From JACKII01 sp963974445 (GTDB taxonomy: Bacteria > Pseudomonadota > Alphaproteobacteria > Bin95), in NCBI GenBank assembly GCA_963974445.1, contig CAXBDI010000034.1, positions 1 through 34,376 on the forward strand: a stretch of DNA of 34,376 nucleotides, given 5' to 3'. Every line of letters begins with the position of its first letter. Positions within the stretch are counted from its first letter, which is position 1. Shown one piece after another: positions 24,807 to 32,327 of the stretch. The notes under the pieces are model-generated. The model made no database searches. It was not told where the DNA came from and saw only the letters and a list, made by a program, of their open reading frames with translations. The position numbers and the translations under genes are program-made.

Positions 24807-24844
24807 CCGGACGCATCTTGACCGTCAAATCCTTTTGCGTCCGG
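24807..24844 (-). other. Hairpin in the csgG-curlin intergenic region
   Basis: Nine-bp inverted repeat ccggacgca (24807-24815) / tgcgtccgg (24836-24844) with a smaller ttga/tcaa stem in the loop, ~80 nt upstream of the large curlin ATG. The 279-nt gap 24729-25007 has no credible gene. A structured 5' leader is the simplest reading; no known riboswitch was recognised with confidence. Confidence 0.45.
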
Positions 24845-25007
24845 TCGCCACCCCAGCAAAGACCCGGGGCACCCTGCCGCCAGCCCGGGTGGGCCGGCAG
24901 CGGATCTCGTTCGGCGGGTCCGCGGGCCAACCGCGGCTCCTGCCCTGAAAAGTTTCCCGCTACGAGGCCCTGTGGCCGCCGGTGCGGGTGAATGTCTCGT
25001 CCCCAGC

Positions 25008-25973
25008 TCACGGGTCGTTCCTGCTGGCAAGGGTGGTGCGGCCACGCGGGGCGGCCGCGCTGCTGGCGATCACCAAATCCTTCGCCCTGGCCTCATTCCT
25101 GTATTCCGCCCTGGCCTCGTTCCTGTATTCCTCGATCAGCGAGGCTGCCGCGGCCGGATTGGCGAACGACCAGAGCCCGTTCTCCGCGCCCTCAAGGATC
25201 AGCGCCAGCACCGCCTTCTCCACCGTCCGGCGCAGCGCCGTCACCCCCGGCTCGTTGGTGGTGACGCCCGCCTCGGCCTCGAGCAACTCGTCGAAGTCGA
25301 TGAAGCGGAAGATGCTGCCCTGGATCCCCACCGACATGACGGTCTTGGTCGTCGTGACGTTGGCCAGGATCTGGCCAGTCTTCACGCTCACGGCGCGCAG
25401 ATTCACCGTGATGGTGTTCTGCCGGTACTCGATGTCGCCGCCAATGCCAAGGAAGCGCGCGCCGATCCCACCCGTTAGCGTGTTGCTGTCGAAGCCGATG
25501 ATGCCGCCCTCCATGATGACCCCCGCGAACAGAAGCGGCGGCAGCGCCTGCGGGTTGATGGTACGCTCGCCCAGATAGCGGGCGCGCATCTCCTGGATGA
25601 TCTGGCGTTCCTTCAGAAGGTTGTTGAGACCGTGCCGCTCGAGCACCGTAAACCAGCCGCGCCGGCCGGCATCCTCCAGTGCTTTGATCAGGATCGCCGC
25701 GCCGCCTTGGGTCACTGCGCGGGAAAGTGTCTGCACGTTCTCCTGCGGCTTGAACTGCCCCGTCTGGTCATCGAACTTGTAGACCGCGACCGGAATTGGC
25801 GACAGTGGCAGGGGCAGGTCTCTCAGCTTGGACTGTGTCTTGGTGACCGTGATCATTTCAGGCTCCCGGTAGGTATCCGGATGCGGCACCCCAACGCAGC
25901 CACCCATAATTGCCAGCATGCCTACCGCGGAGACCTGACGCACACCCCTCTGTATTTTTCTCCGCGTAAACAC
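25008..25973 (-). CDS. csgG: Curli secretion lipoprotein CsgG
   Basis: Protein of 321 aa, outer-membrane nonameric pore that secretes curlin subunits. The lipobox ends MGGC with lipidated C26. Family segments include PLSPIPVAVYKFDDQTGQFK, GWFTVLERHGLNNLLKERQI, FAGVIMEGGIIGFDSNTLTG and GIGGDIEYRQNTITVNLRAV. E. coli CsgG is 277 aa; here a ~45-residue C-terminal extension holds the tandem duplication EYRNEARAEYRNEARA. A GTG start at 25973 is used with GGGGAG ~4 nt before it. It is 45 nt after csgF. Confidence 0.93.
   Translation of the reverse strand: MFTRRKIQRGVRQVSAVGMLAIMGGCVGVPHPDTYREPEMITVTKTQSKLRDLPLPLSPIPVAVYKFDDQTGQFKPQENVQTLSRAVTQGGAAILIKALEDAGRRGWFTVLERHGLNNLLKERQIIQEMRARYLGERTINPQALPPLLFAGVIMEGGIIGFDSNTLTGGIGARFLGIGGDIEYRQNTITVNLRAVSVKTGQILANVTTTKTVMSVGIQGSIFRFIDFDELLEAEAGVTTNEPGVTALRRTVEKAVLALILEGAENGLWSFANPAAAASLIEEYRNEARAEYRNEARAKDLVIASSAAAPRGRTTLASRNDP
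25084..25131 (-). repeat. 24-bp tandem duplication inside csgG
   Basis: Two 24-bp units at 25084-25107 and 25108-25131 differ at one base and encode EYRNEARA twice. It is in frame and lies in the C-terminal extension, beyond the conserved pore domain. Confidence 0.9.
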
Positions 25974-26018
25974 CGCTCTCCCCTTTAAATTTTTAGTTCG
26001 GATACTCTTGGGCTGTTT

Positions 26019-26459
26019 CTAGTTGCCGCCTGCCGTCAGGAACGCAGGAACCTCAATCGTCGTGATTCCACCGGTCGTAAGATCGATGATCTCCACAAGG
26101 ATCGTTCCGTCGAGCAGCGTCTCAAAATTCAACTGCGTCTGATTGAAGGAGAATGTGCCGCTCGGTTCCGCGCCTTCGCCGAAGATCGCGTCGGTGATGT
26201 CCGAGGACAGCCGCGACAGGATCCGGTTTTCCAGTTGCCGGACAAAGAAATCCGTCTGAGTGGCGCCACGGGCTGCCGCGCCACCGCCCGGCGCCGAGGG
26301 CGGATCCGGCCGGTTGATCTCGGCGAGGGCCAGGATATGCGCGGAATTGAAAGGACTGCCGCCGAACGAGGGGCTGATAGGCGTGTAAATGATCTGTTGA
26401 GCCTCGGCGGCAGGCGAGAGCGAAAACACCAGGACCGCGGATAAAACCAGAGCACGCAT
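26019..26459 (-). CDS. csgF: Curli assembly protein CsgF
   Basis: Protein of 146 aa with a signal peptide (LVLSAVLVFSLSPAAEA). The mature N-terminus has the CsgF signature IIYTPISPSFGGSPFNS, which inserts into the CsgG pore and couples secretion to nucleation at the cell surface. The helix TQTDFFVRQLENRILSRLSS and the beta C-terminus (LLDGTILVEIIDLTTGGITT) are also typical. It is the first gene of the curli operon. The ATG at 26459 follows GAGGAAG. Upstream lies an AT-rich region with phased repeats. Confidence 0.92.
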   Translation of the reverse strand: MRALVLSAVLVFSLSPAAEAQQIIYTPISPSFGGSPFNSAHILALAEINRPDPPSAPGGGAAARGATQTDFFVRQLENRILSRLSSDITDAIFGEGAEPSGTFSFNQTQLNFETLLDGTILVEIIDLTTGGITTIEVPAFLTAGGN

Positions 26460-26616
26460 CTTCCTCTATCCTTTATTGACGTAATCAATCTTGACGAAGA
26501 GGATAACATCATGAAGTTAAATCTGCAAAGAAAAATCCAAATATCGGCATAATTCAAGCATAGGCAGTATCGCTACTCTGGTAACACAACCAATATTTTT
26601 TCTGTTTCTCAAGGTA

Positions 26617-26720
26617 TTTCAAATATATGGGGTATTTTCATCACATAATTCACATACATGGGATACCATGAGATGCTTCAACCACATGGTTCAAGTGCAC
26701 GGAATACTTCAACCATATGG
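26617..26720. repeat. Four phased 14-bp boxes upstream of the curli operon
   Basis: TTTCAAATATATGG (26617), ATTCACATACATGG (26648), CTTCAACCACATGG (26676) and CTTCAACCATATGG (26707) start 31, 28 and 31 bp apart, about three DNA turns. The third is the core of a 20-bp imperfect palindrome. They lie 158-261 bp upstream of csgF. The layout suits cooperative binding of a regulator or an iteron-like array. The rest of the 808-nt gap 26460-27267 has no confident gene. Confidence 0.7.
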
Positions 26721-26732
26721 GTAGTGTCCCAG

Positions 26733-27020
26733 TTTAAAATCCCGCGGGCTTCGACAACCGTCAAGGAAGGAAAGGAATGGCCGGAGATCACCTCAGAACC
26801 TTTATGAAGGTTGGGACTTGGCATTGGGAGTTGCTCAAGGGTTATTTCCCTGACGCTCCGATGGTTCGAAGGCGAGCTGACAACTATAAAAAACTCGGTC
26901 AGGTCAGCGTGTTCGCGGCGAAGGGAGCTCGTGTTCGGCACAACCCAAGGCGGGGCACAGCCGCGGATCGCGACGACGGGACCCGCTCCGTATTTAAAAA
27001 TCGCAGGAGCATATTGTAAT
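26733..27020. other. Higher-GC insert in an AT-rich gap, possible element remnant
   Basis: Between strongly AT-rich flanks, about 26733-27000 is GC-richer and open on both strands for ~80 codons. Neither reading (plus strand from 26777, minus strand ending at 26678) shows a known domain. The plus reading has a GGAAAGGA site before its ATG. It may be a decayed mobile-element piece or a small unknown gene; no function is assigned. Confidence 0.3.
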
Positions 27021-27267
27021 CAAGGTTGGATTATTATATTATCCCACTATAGGGCATGCTAATATTATACATTACTGAGTTCGGAAAATTTACCACAGAT
27101 GCTGTAACCCGCTACTACTATTGCGTTAATTGCCTCGCATCACCATTTATTCGTCGTGCCGGATCGCGGTGGTGGATGGCAGTAGGGCGAGCACGCTCGC
27201 AGCTACTCCCGCCGAAATGCGAACCGCTCATCGTGGATACATCAATTCTCAGAAAGCCGATACCCAA

Positions 27268-28326
27268 ATGCACAATTCTCTAAATAAGGGAACGGAAACG
27301 ATATCGACCGAAACTCCCGTTCACGAAGCGCGTATCATGCGTGAAGTTAGAGATTTTAGTCGCCCTATTCTGCGGCAGAGTCTGGGTCAAATTGCAACAT
27401 CATTTGGCGGTTTCATAGCTGTCTGCTCCCTAATGTATTTTAGCTTGCAATTATCGTATTGGATAACGTTAGCACTCGCCCCCATGGCGGCGGGCTTCCT
27501 GGTCCGCATCTTTATCATTCAACACGACTGCGGCCACGCGTCATTCTTTCGGTCAAAGACCGCTAATGAAATTGTCGGCCGTCTCTCAAGCTTGCTGACC
27601 TTGACGCCTTACGAGAACTGGCGCAGGCAGCATGCCGGACATCACCGCACGTGGAACGACCTCGATCGGCGGGCGAATGGATTGGATATTTACTCCACTT
27701 GTCTGACCGTCGCCGAATACAAAGCTCTCACTCCTTTCAAACGGCGGTGGTACCGCCTCACCCGGCACCCATTGGTCGCCAATATCTTGCTGCCGCCGGT
27801 GGTTTTTCTCCTCCTGTTTCGAGTGCCGTTCGACGCACCCAAGTCATGGCAGCGTGAGCGGCGCGGCGTCTACCTGACCGATCTCGGACTGGCCATGGGG
27901 ATCGTCGGGTTGGGCTGGGCAATCGGTTTTGGCCCTCTGGTTGCGGTACAATTGCCGGTTATGATACTCGCATCGATCATCGGGGTCTGGCTATTTTCCG
28001 TGCAGCACCGGTTCGAGGGGGTCCGGTGGATGCGTCATGATCAATGGCGTTTCGGTACCGCGGCACTGCAAGGTTCGTCTTATCTACGCCTACCGCCCAT
28101 CTTGCGATGGTTTACCGGCAATATTGGCTTCCATCACGTTCATCACCTGAGCCCGCGTGTGCCGAATTACCGGCTGCAGGAATGCCACAAACGGATTGAA
28201 TCGCTGTATGGAGTGCCGCGAATTTCGCTTCGAGACGCCATTTTGGCTGTCCGGTTCGCGCTCTGGGATGAAAACAGCGGGCAAATGGTAACCTTCCGGC
28301 AGGCTGGCAATATGCGTTCGGCTTAG
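27268..28326 (+). CDS. Membrane fatty acid desaturase
   Basis: Protein of 352 aa, integral-membrane di-iron desaturase that introduces a double bond into acyl lipids using O2. The three histidine boxes are HDCGH (86-90), HAGHH (122-126) and HHVHH (289-293). Hydrophobic pairs flank them (AVCSLMYFSLQLSYWITLAL, LTDLGLAMGIVGLGWAIGFG). It resembles the Delta-12/DesA type, but regioselectivity cannot be read. The start at 27268 is preferred; an in-frame start at 27130 adds 46 unrelated residues, and 27337 is another possibility. It is divergent from the curli operon across an 808-nt gap, and no desaturase partner or regulator is adjacent. Confidence 0.85.
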   Translation: MHNSLNKGTETISTETPVHEARIMREVRDFSRPILRQSLGQIATSFGGFIAVCSLMYFSLQLSYWITLALAPMAAGFLVRIFIIQHDCGHASFFRSKTANEIVGRLSSLLTLTPYENWRRQHAGHHRTWNDLDRRANGLDIYSTCLTVAEYKALTPFKRRWYRLTRHPLVANILLPPVVFLLLFRVPFDAPKSWQRERRGVYLTDLGLAMGIVGLGWAIGFGPLVAVQLPVMILASIIGVWLFSVQHRFEGVRWMRHDQWRFGTAALQGSSYLRLPPILRWFTGNIGFHHVHHLSPRVPNYRLQECHKRIESLYGVPRISLRDAILAVRFALWDENSGQMVTFRQAGNMRSA

Positions 28327-28444
28327 AGGGCATCTCGGAAAACGTCGCAATTCCGCCGGGCGGCGTCCAATCGGGCGCGCTCTTCGGTCACCGGCATTCT
28401 TTGTCGCTGAAAGAGGGCGAGCCGCCGTATTTATCGAGGCGCTT

Positions 28445-29551
28445 TTATGTCTCGACCTTCTCCCTAGAGTCCGTCGAAGGGCGCCGACCGGAAAGCCCAA
28501 CGCTTTGGTATGTATGCTTACCGCCCCGGTAGTCCGTGACCACAACCTCGCCATCGGAGTCGGTCGGCCCTTCGGCATAGGCCGGCCCCACCGGCGACTT
28601 GCCATAGCCGCCGGGGATGTCCAGGACGTAAGTCGGCTGGCACAGGCCGGAAATCCGTCCGCGTAGCGCCCGCACCAGCGCCTGACCTTCGGCGAGGCTC
28701 AAACGGAAATGCGCCGTGCCGCGCGCCAGGTCGGGGTGGTGCAGGTAGTAGGGCCGCACCCGCGCTTCGACGAAGCCGCGCATCAAGGCCACCAATGTCT
28801 CGACATCGTCGTTGACGCCGCGCAACAGCACGCTCTGGCTCAGCATCGGGATGCCGGCATCGATCAGCCGGGCGCAGGCCGCCCGTGCCGCGGTCGTGAG
28901 TTCGCGCGGATGGTTGGCATGCAGCGCCACATAGACCGCCTTCCGCGAGCGCAGCGCCTCTACCAACGCGGCGTCGATCCGGTCAGGGTCCACCACCGGC
29001 ACCCTGGTGTGGAAGCGGATGACCTGTACATGTGGGATCGCCTCCAGCGCCTGCACAACCTCGGCCAGCCGGCGCGGCGACAGCACGAAAGGGTCGCCGC
29101 CGGTGACGATGACCTCCCATACAGCGGGAGTTGCCCGGATGTAGTCCAGCGCTGCGGCCATCTCTGCGTCGGAGAGATTGCCAGCGCCCTCCGGCCCCAC
29201 CACCTCCCGACGGAAGCAAAAGCGGCAATAGACCGGGCAGGTGTGCGTCGGTTTCAGCAAGACCCGATCCGGATAGCGGTGCACGATACCCGGCACGGGG
29301 CTATAGGCATCGTCACCGATCGGATCGGTCAATTCTTCTGGAGTGGTATTGAGTTCTACCGCGCGGGGCATGAACTGCCGGGCGATGGGGTCGTTTCGGT
29401 CCGCCGGGTCTATCAGGCCCGCCATCGCCGGAGTGATCGCTACCGCATACTCCGCCCCGACGCGGATCAGGTCGCCGCGGTCCTCCGGCTCGGCCAGGCC
29501 CGCCGCAATCAAGTCGTCAGCAGTGCGCAGGGTCAAGGCGATCTCTCTCAT
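28445..29551 (-). CDS. KamA/EpmB-family radical SAM lysine 2,3-aminomutase
   Basis: Protein of ~368 aa (375 from a TTG at 29572). The radical-SAM cluster motif is CPVYCRFC. PLP-binding Lys is in DIPGGYGKSP, and the substrate-contact acids are in YYLHHPDLARGTAHF and YVLDIPGGYGK. Either free lysine to beta-lysine or the EpmB type acting with EF-P modification is possible; no EpmA, EF-P or lysine-pathway gene is in the window. Neither start has a strong ribosome site; ATG at 29551 is used. The gene is divergent from the MmgE/PrpD gene. Confidence 0.9.
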   Translation of the reverse strand: MREIALTLRTADDLIAAGLAEPEDRGDLIRVGAEYAVAITPAMAGLIDPADRNDPIARQFMPRAVELNTTPEELTDPIGDDAYSPVPGIVHRYPDRVLLKPTHTCPVYCRFCFRREVVGPEGAGNLSDAEMAAALDYIRATPAVWEVIVTGGDPFVLSPRRLAEVVQALEAIPHVQVIRFHTRVPVVDPDRIDAALVEALRSRKAVYVALHANHPRELTTAARAACARLIDAGIPMLSQSVLLRGVNDDVETLVALMRGFVEARVRPYYLHHPDLARGTAHFRLSLAEGQALVRALRGRISGLCQPTYVLDIPGGYGKSPVGPAYAEGPTDSDGEVVVTDYRGGKHTYQSVGLSGRRPSTDSREKVET

Positions 29552-29640
29552 TTCGACGGAAAGGGGCGGCAATGACTACAAATCCGCGGCAAATCGCGGT
29601 AGACATAGGCTTTGTCGCGTTTCATAGCCGAAGCAGACCC

Positions 29641-31146
29641 ATGCCGACCATCCCCCTTCGCGTCCACACGTCCGCCGACCAACTGCCGCGCGAGCGGCAG
29701 CTTGCCTGGGCCATCGCCACGTTCGCCACCGGCAAGCCGCCGATCCCCGAGAGCGTGGCGGCGATGGTCGGCTGCCGCGTCGCCGACGTCTTGGCCGTCG
29801 CACTCGCCGCCATCGACCGCGGGCCGGTGCGGGCAGCTAGACAGATGGCGCTGGCGCATCCGCGGTTGCGCGGCGCCAAGGTCTTCGGCTTCGACTTCGG
29901 TGTGCATGCGGAATGGGCCGCCTGGGCGAACGGCGTCGCAGTGCGCGAGTTGGATTGGAACGACACGTTTCTGGCTGCAGACTTCGCCCATCCCTCCGAC
30001 TGTATCGCGCCGTTGCTGGCCGTTGCCCAGCAATGCGGGCGAGGCGGCGAAGATCTGGTCCGCGCTATCGCCGTCGCCTACGAGGTGCATGTGGCGCTGG
30101 TCAAGGCCATCGACCTGCACGCCCACAAGATCGACCATGTCGCCCACCTGGCGCCAGCCATCGTCGCCGGGCTCGGCGCGCTGCTGGGATTGACAGCGGA
30201 GGCGGTCTATAGCGCGCTGAACCAGGCGATTCACCTGTCGTTCGCGACGCGGCAATCGCGCAAGGGCGATATTTCTTCCTGGAAAGCCTATGCGCCTGCC
30301 TGGGCCGGCAAGACCGCCATCGAGGCGACTGACCGGGCCATGCGCGGCGAGAGCGGGCCGAACCCTATCTATGAGGGCGAGGATTCGGTGATTGCCTGGA
30401 TGCTGGCCGGCCCCGACGCCTCCTACGCGGTGACCTTGCCGGATGCCGGCGGGCCACCGCTCGGCATTTTGGAGACCTACCCCAAGGCCCATTCCGCCGA
30501 GTATCAGGCGCAGGCGATGATCGACCTCGCCTTCGATCTGCGCACCAGGGTCGATATGGCGGAGATCGCATCGGTCACCATCTTCACCAGCGATCACACG
30601 CACCAAGTCATAGGCTCCGGGGCGGGCGATCCGCAGAAATACGATCCGAAGGCCAGCCGCGAGACCCTGGACCACTCGCTGCCCTACATCTTTGCCGTGG
30701 CGTTGGAGGATGGCGACTGGGACCACATCGCCTCCTACACGCCGGAGCGCGCGGGCCGGCTGGAGACGCACCGGCTGTGGAGCGCGATCACCACCGAGGA
30801 AGACCCGCATTGGACGGCCCGCTACCACGCAGACGATCCGGCAGAGCGGGCGTTCGGCGGCCGGGTCGAGATCACGCTCAACGACGGCTCGGTCGTCGAG
30901 GCGGAGAAAGCGATAGCCGACGCGCATCCGAACGGCGCATCGCCCTGGCGGGCAGCGGAATACGAGGCGAAACTGCGGCGGCTTGCTGGCCCGCATCTGG
31001 ACCGACAGGCCATTGACGGCCTGTGGCAAATAAGCCAGGGCCTTTCCAGGCTCGACGCAGAGGGTCTGCTCGCGCTAAACTCGCTGCTTCCGGCGCTGGC
31101 CTCGGAGCCGCGCACCACCGGCATCTTCGACTGGACGACATCATGA
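29641..31146 (+). CDS. MmgE/PrpD family protein (2-methylcitrate dehydratase-like)
   Basis: Protein of 501 aa. Family segments are FGFDFGVHAEWAAWANGVAV, RELDWNDTFLAADFAHPSDC, GLTAEAVYSALNQAIHLSF and YPKAHSAEYQAQAMIDLAF. PrpD dehydrates 2-methylcitrate in propionate breakdown, but prpB and prpC are absent, so another hydratase/dehydratase substrate is possible. The ATG at 29641 starts the conserved region; an in-frame start at 29572 lies in the divergent promoter gap. The stop overlaps the next ATG by 4 nt. Confidence 0.87.
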   Translation: MPTIPLRVHTSADQLPRERQLAWAIATFATGKPPIPESVAAMVGCRVADVLAVALAAIDRGPVRAARQMALAHPRLRGAKVFGFDFGVHAEWAAWANGVAVRELDWNDTFLAADFAHPSDCIAPLLAVAQQCGRGGEDLVRAIAVAYEVHVALVKAIDLHAHKIDHVAHLAPAIVAGLGALLGLTAEAVYSALNQAIHLSFATRQSRKGDISSWKAYAPAWAGKTAIEATDRAMRGESGPNPIYEGEDSVIAWMLAGPDASYAVTLPDAGGPPLGILETYPKAHSAEYQAQAMIDLAFDLRTRVDMAEIASVTIFTSDHTHQVIGSGAGDPQKYDPKASRETLDHSLPYIFAVALEDGDWDHIASYTPERAGRLETHRLWSAITTEEDPHWTARYHADDPAERAFGGRVEITLNDGSVVEAEKAIADAHPNGASPWRAAEYEAKLRRLAGPHLDRQAIDGLWQISQGLSRLDAEGLLALNSLLPALASEPRTTGIFDWTTS

Positions 31147-31796
31147 GCACAACCATCGCCATTCTGGGCGGCACCGGCGATCTGGGCACCGGCCTCGCCC
31201 GCCGCTGGGCCAAGGCCGGCCACCGCGTCATCATCGGCTCCCGCAGCGCCGAACGGGCGCAGGAGGCTGCCGCCAAGGTCGATGGCGCAGAGGGTATGGA
31301 CAATTTGGCTGCCGCCACAGCCGCCGATATCGTTGCGATCACCGTGCCCTACGAGAACCAGTTGCGCACCCTCGACGTGGTAAAGGACGCGCTGCAGGGC
31401 AAGATCCTGATCGACGCCACGGTGCCGTTGATGCCGCCGAAAGTCGGCACCGTGCAATTGCCGGAGGGCGGCTGTGCCGCTGTCAACGCGCAGAAGATGC
31501 TGGGCGAGGACGTGCAGGTGGTCTCCGCTTTTCAGAACGTAGCTGCGGAGAAGCTGCGGTCCGGCGACGACATGGACTGCGATATCCTTGTCGCCGGCGA
31601 CAAGCTGGCGGCGCGCGAGACAGTGATCGGCCTAGTCGAGGATGCAGGTCTGCGCGGCTGGCACGCCGGGCCCCTCGCCAACTCCGCGGCGGCAGAGGCG
31701 CTGACCAGCGTCATCATCCAAATCAACCGCCGCTACAAGATCGCCGGCGCCGGCATCCGCATTACCGGCTTGCCGGGCAGCGCCGAGAAGGGCTGA
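31143..31796 (+). CDS. npdG: F420-dependent NADP reductase (NpdG-like)
   Basis: Protein of 217 aa. The N-terminal dinucleotide-binding motif is AILGGTGDLGTGLARRWAKA followed by GHRVIIGSRS, the F420H2:NADP+ oxidoreductase signature. Later family segments are FQNVAAEKL and CDILVAGD. It would move hydride between coenzyme F420 and NADP. No F420 biosynthesis gene (cofC-H, fbi) is in the window, so either they are elsewhere or a different cofactor is used. It is translationally coupled to the MmgE/PrpD gene by a 4-nt ATGA overlap. Confidence 0.85.
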   Translation: MSTTIAILGGTGDLGTGLARRWAKAGHRVIIGSRSAERAQEAAAKVDGAEGMDNLAAATAADIVAITVPYENQLRTLDVVKDALQGKILIDATVPLMPPKVGTVQLPEGGCAAVNAQKMLGEDVQVVSAFQNVAAEKLRSGDDMDCDILVAGDKLAARETVIGLVEDAGLRGWHAGPLANSAAAEALTSVIIQINRRYKIAGAGIRITGLPGSAEKG

Positions 31797-31802
31797 CAGC
31801 CC

Positions 31803-32294
31803 CTACAACTCGACCCGGCACTGAAACCGGCGTAGCACCGCGCCGGTCGCGGTCGTCGGGTCCGTTGCGCAGTGCATGCCCATCCAGACCAATGGCGCTT
31901 CCTTGCGGATGCAATTCGGGTTCTGGCATTGAAAATTGTTCTGGAAAAACGTCAGCAATGCGCCATCGGCCTGGGCCAATGCGGTCGCCTTCTCCATCGG
32001 CGTGCAGGCATCGACGATATTGACGACGGCGCTGTAGACCAAAACACTCTGCTTGCATTCGTTGATCACCAGCGGCTGCGGTGGCGGCGATGCAGAATGC
32101 GGTGTGATATTGTACCTGGGCATCTGCCAAGCGCCGAACTCCTCGTCGAACCCGCCTGGATGCTTTTTGGCGAACAGCCGCAGCAGAAATCGCGCGATGG
32201 CAAGGAAGAACACGGCAAACCAGCCGTATGGAGAGCCGCCCTGCGGGCCGCTGGCAGGGTCTTTCCGGATCTCGTTCAAGGCGGGATTGGACAT
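31803..32294 (-). CDS. Unknown single-TM protein with six Cys
   Basis: Protein of 163 aa. One transmembrane segment at residues ~25-42 (WFAVFFLAIARFLLRLF) and then a soluble domain with six Cys (ECKQ, ACTP, QCQNPNC, HCAT, QCRV). Even Cys number suggests disulfides or metal binding outside the membrane. No family is recognised. The ATG at 32294 has an excellent AGAGGAGG site 7 nt upstream, which rules out the earlier start at 32327. It lies 33 nt after the CoA-transferase gene and ends 6 nt from the convergent npdG-like gene. Confidence 0.75.
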   Translation of the reverse strand: MSNPALNEIRKDPASGPQGGSPYGWFAVFFLAIARFLLRLFAKKHPGGFDEEFGAWQMPRYNITPHSASPPPQPLVINECKQSVLVYSAVVNIVDACTPMEKATALAQADGALLTFFQNNFQCQNPNCIRKEAPLVWMGMHCATDPTTATGAVLRRFQCRVEL

Positions 32295-32327
32295 ACGCGT
32301 GCCTCCTCTTATGGGCAGAGGCTCCAA

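Noticed and set aside
24807..24844. c-di-GMP-I riboswitch
   Set aside because: A short ggacgcaaaa match and a stem exist, but the conserved core and second helix could not be fitted.
24770..25045. Possible CsgE-like gene between csgG and the large curlin
   Set aside because: The reading has no signal peptide, Cys pattern or CsgE-like segments; composition is like a non-coding leader.
29548..31029. 493-codon minus-strand ORF over the MmgE/PrpD gene
   Set aside because: Shadow with no family match; it also overlaps the promoter gap.
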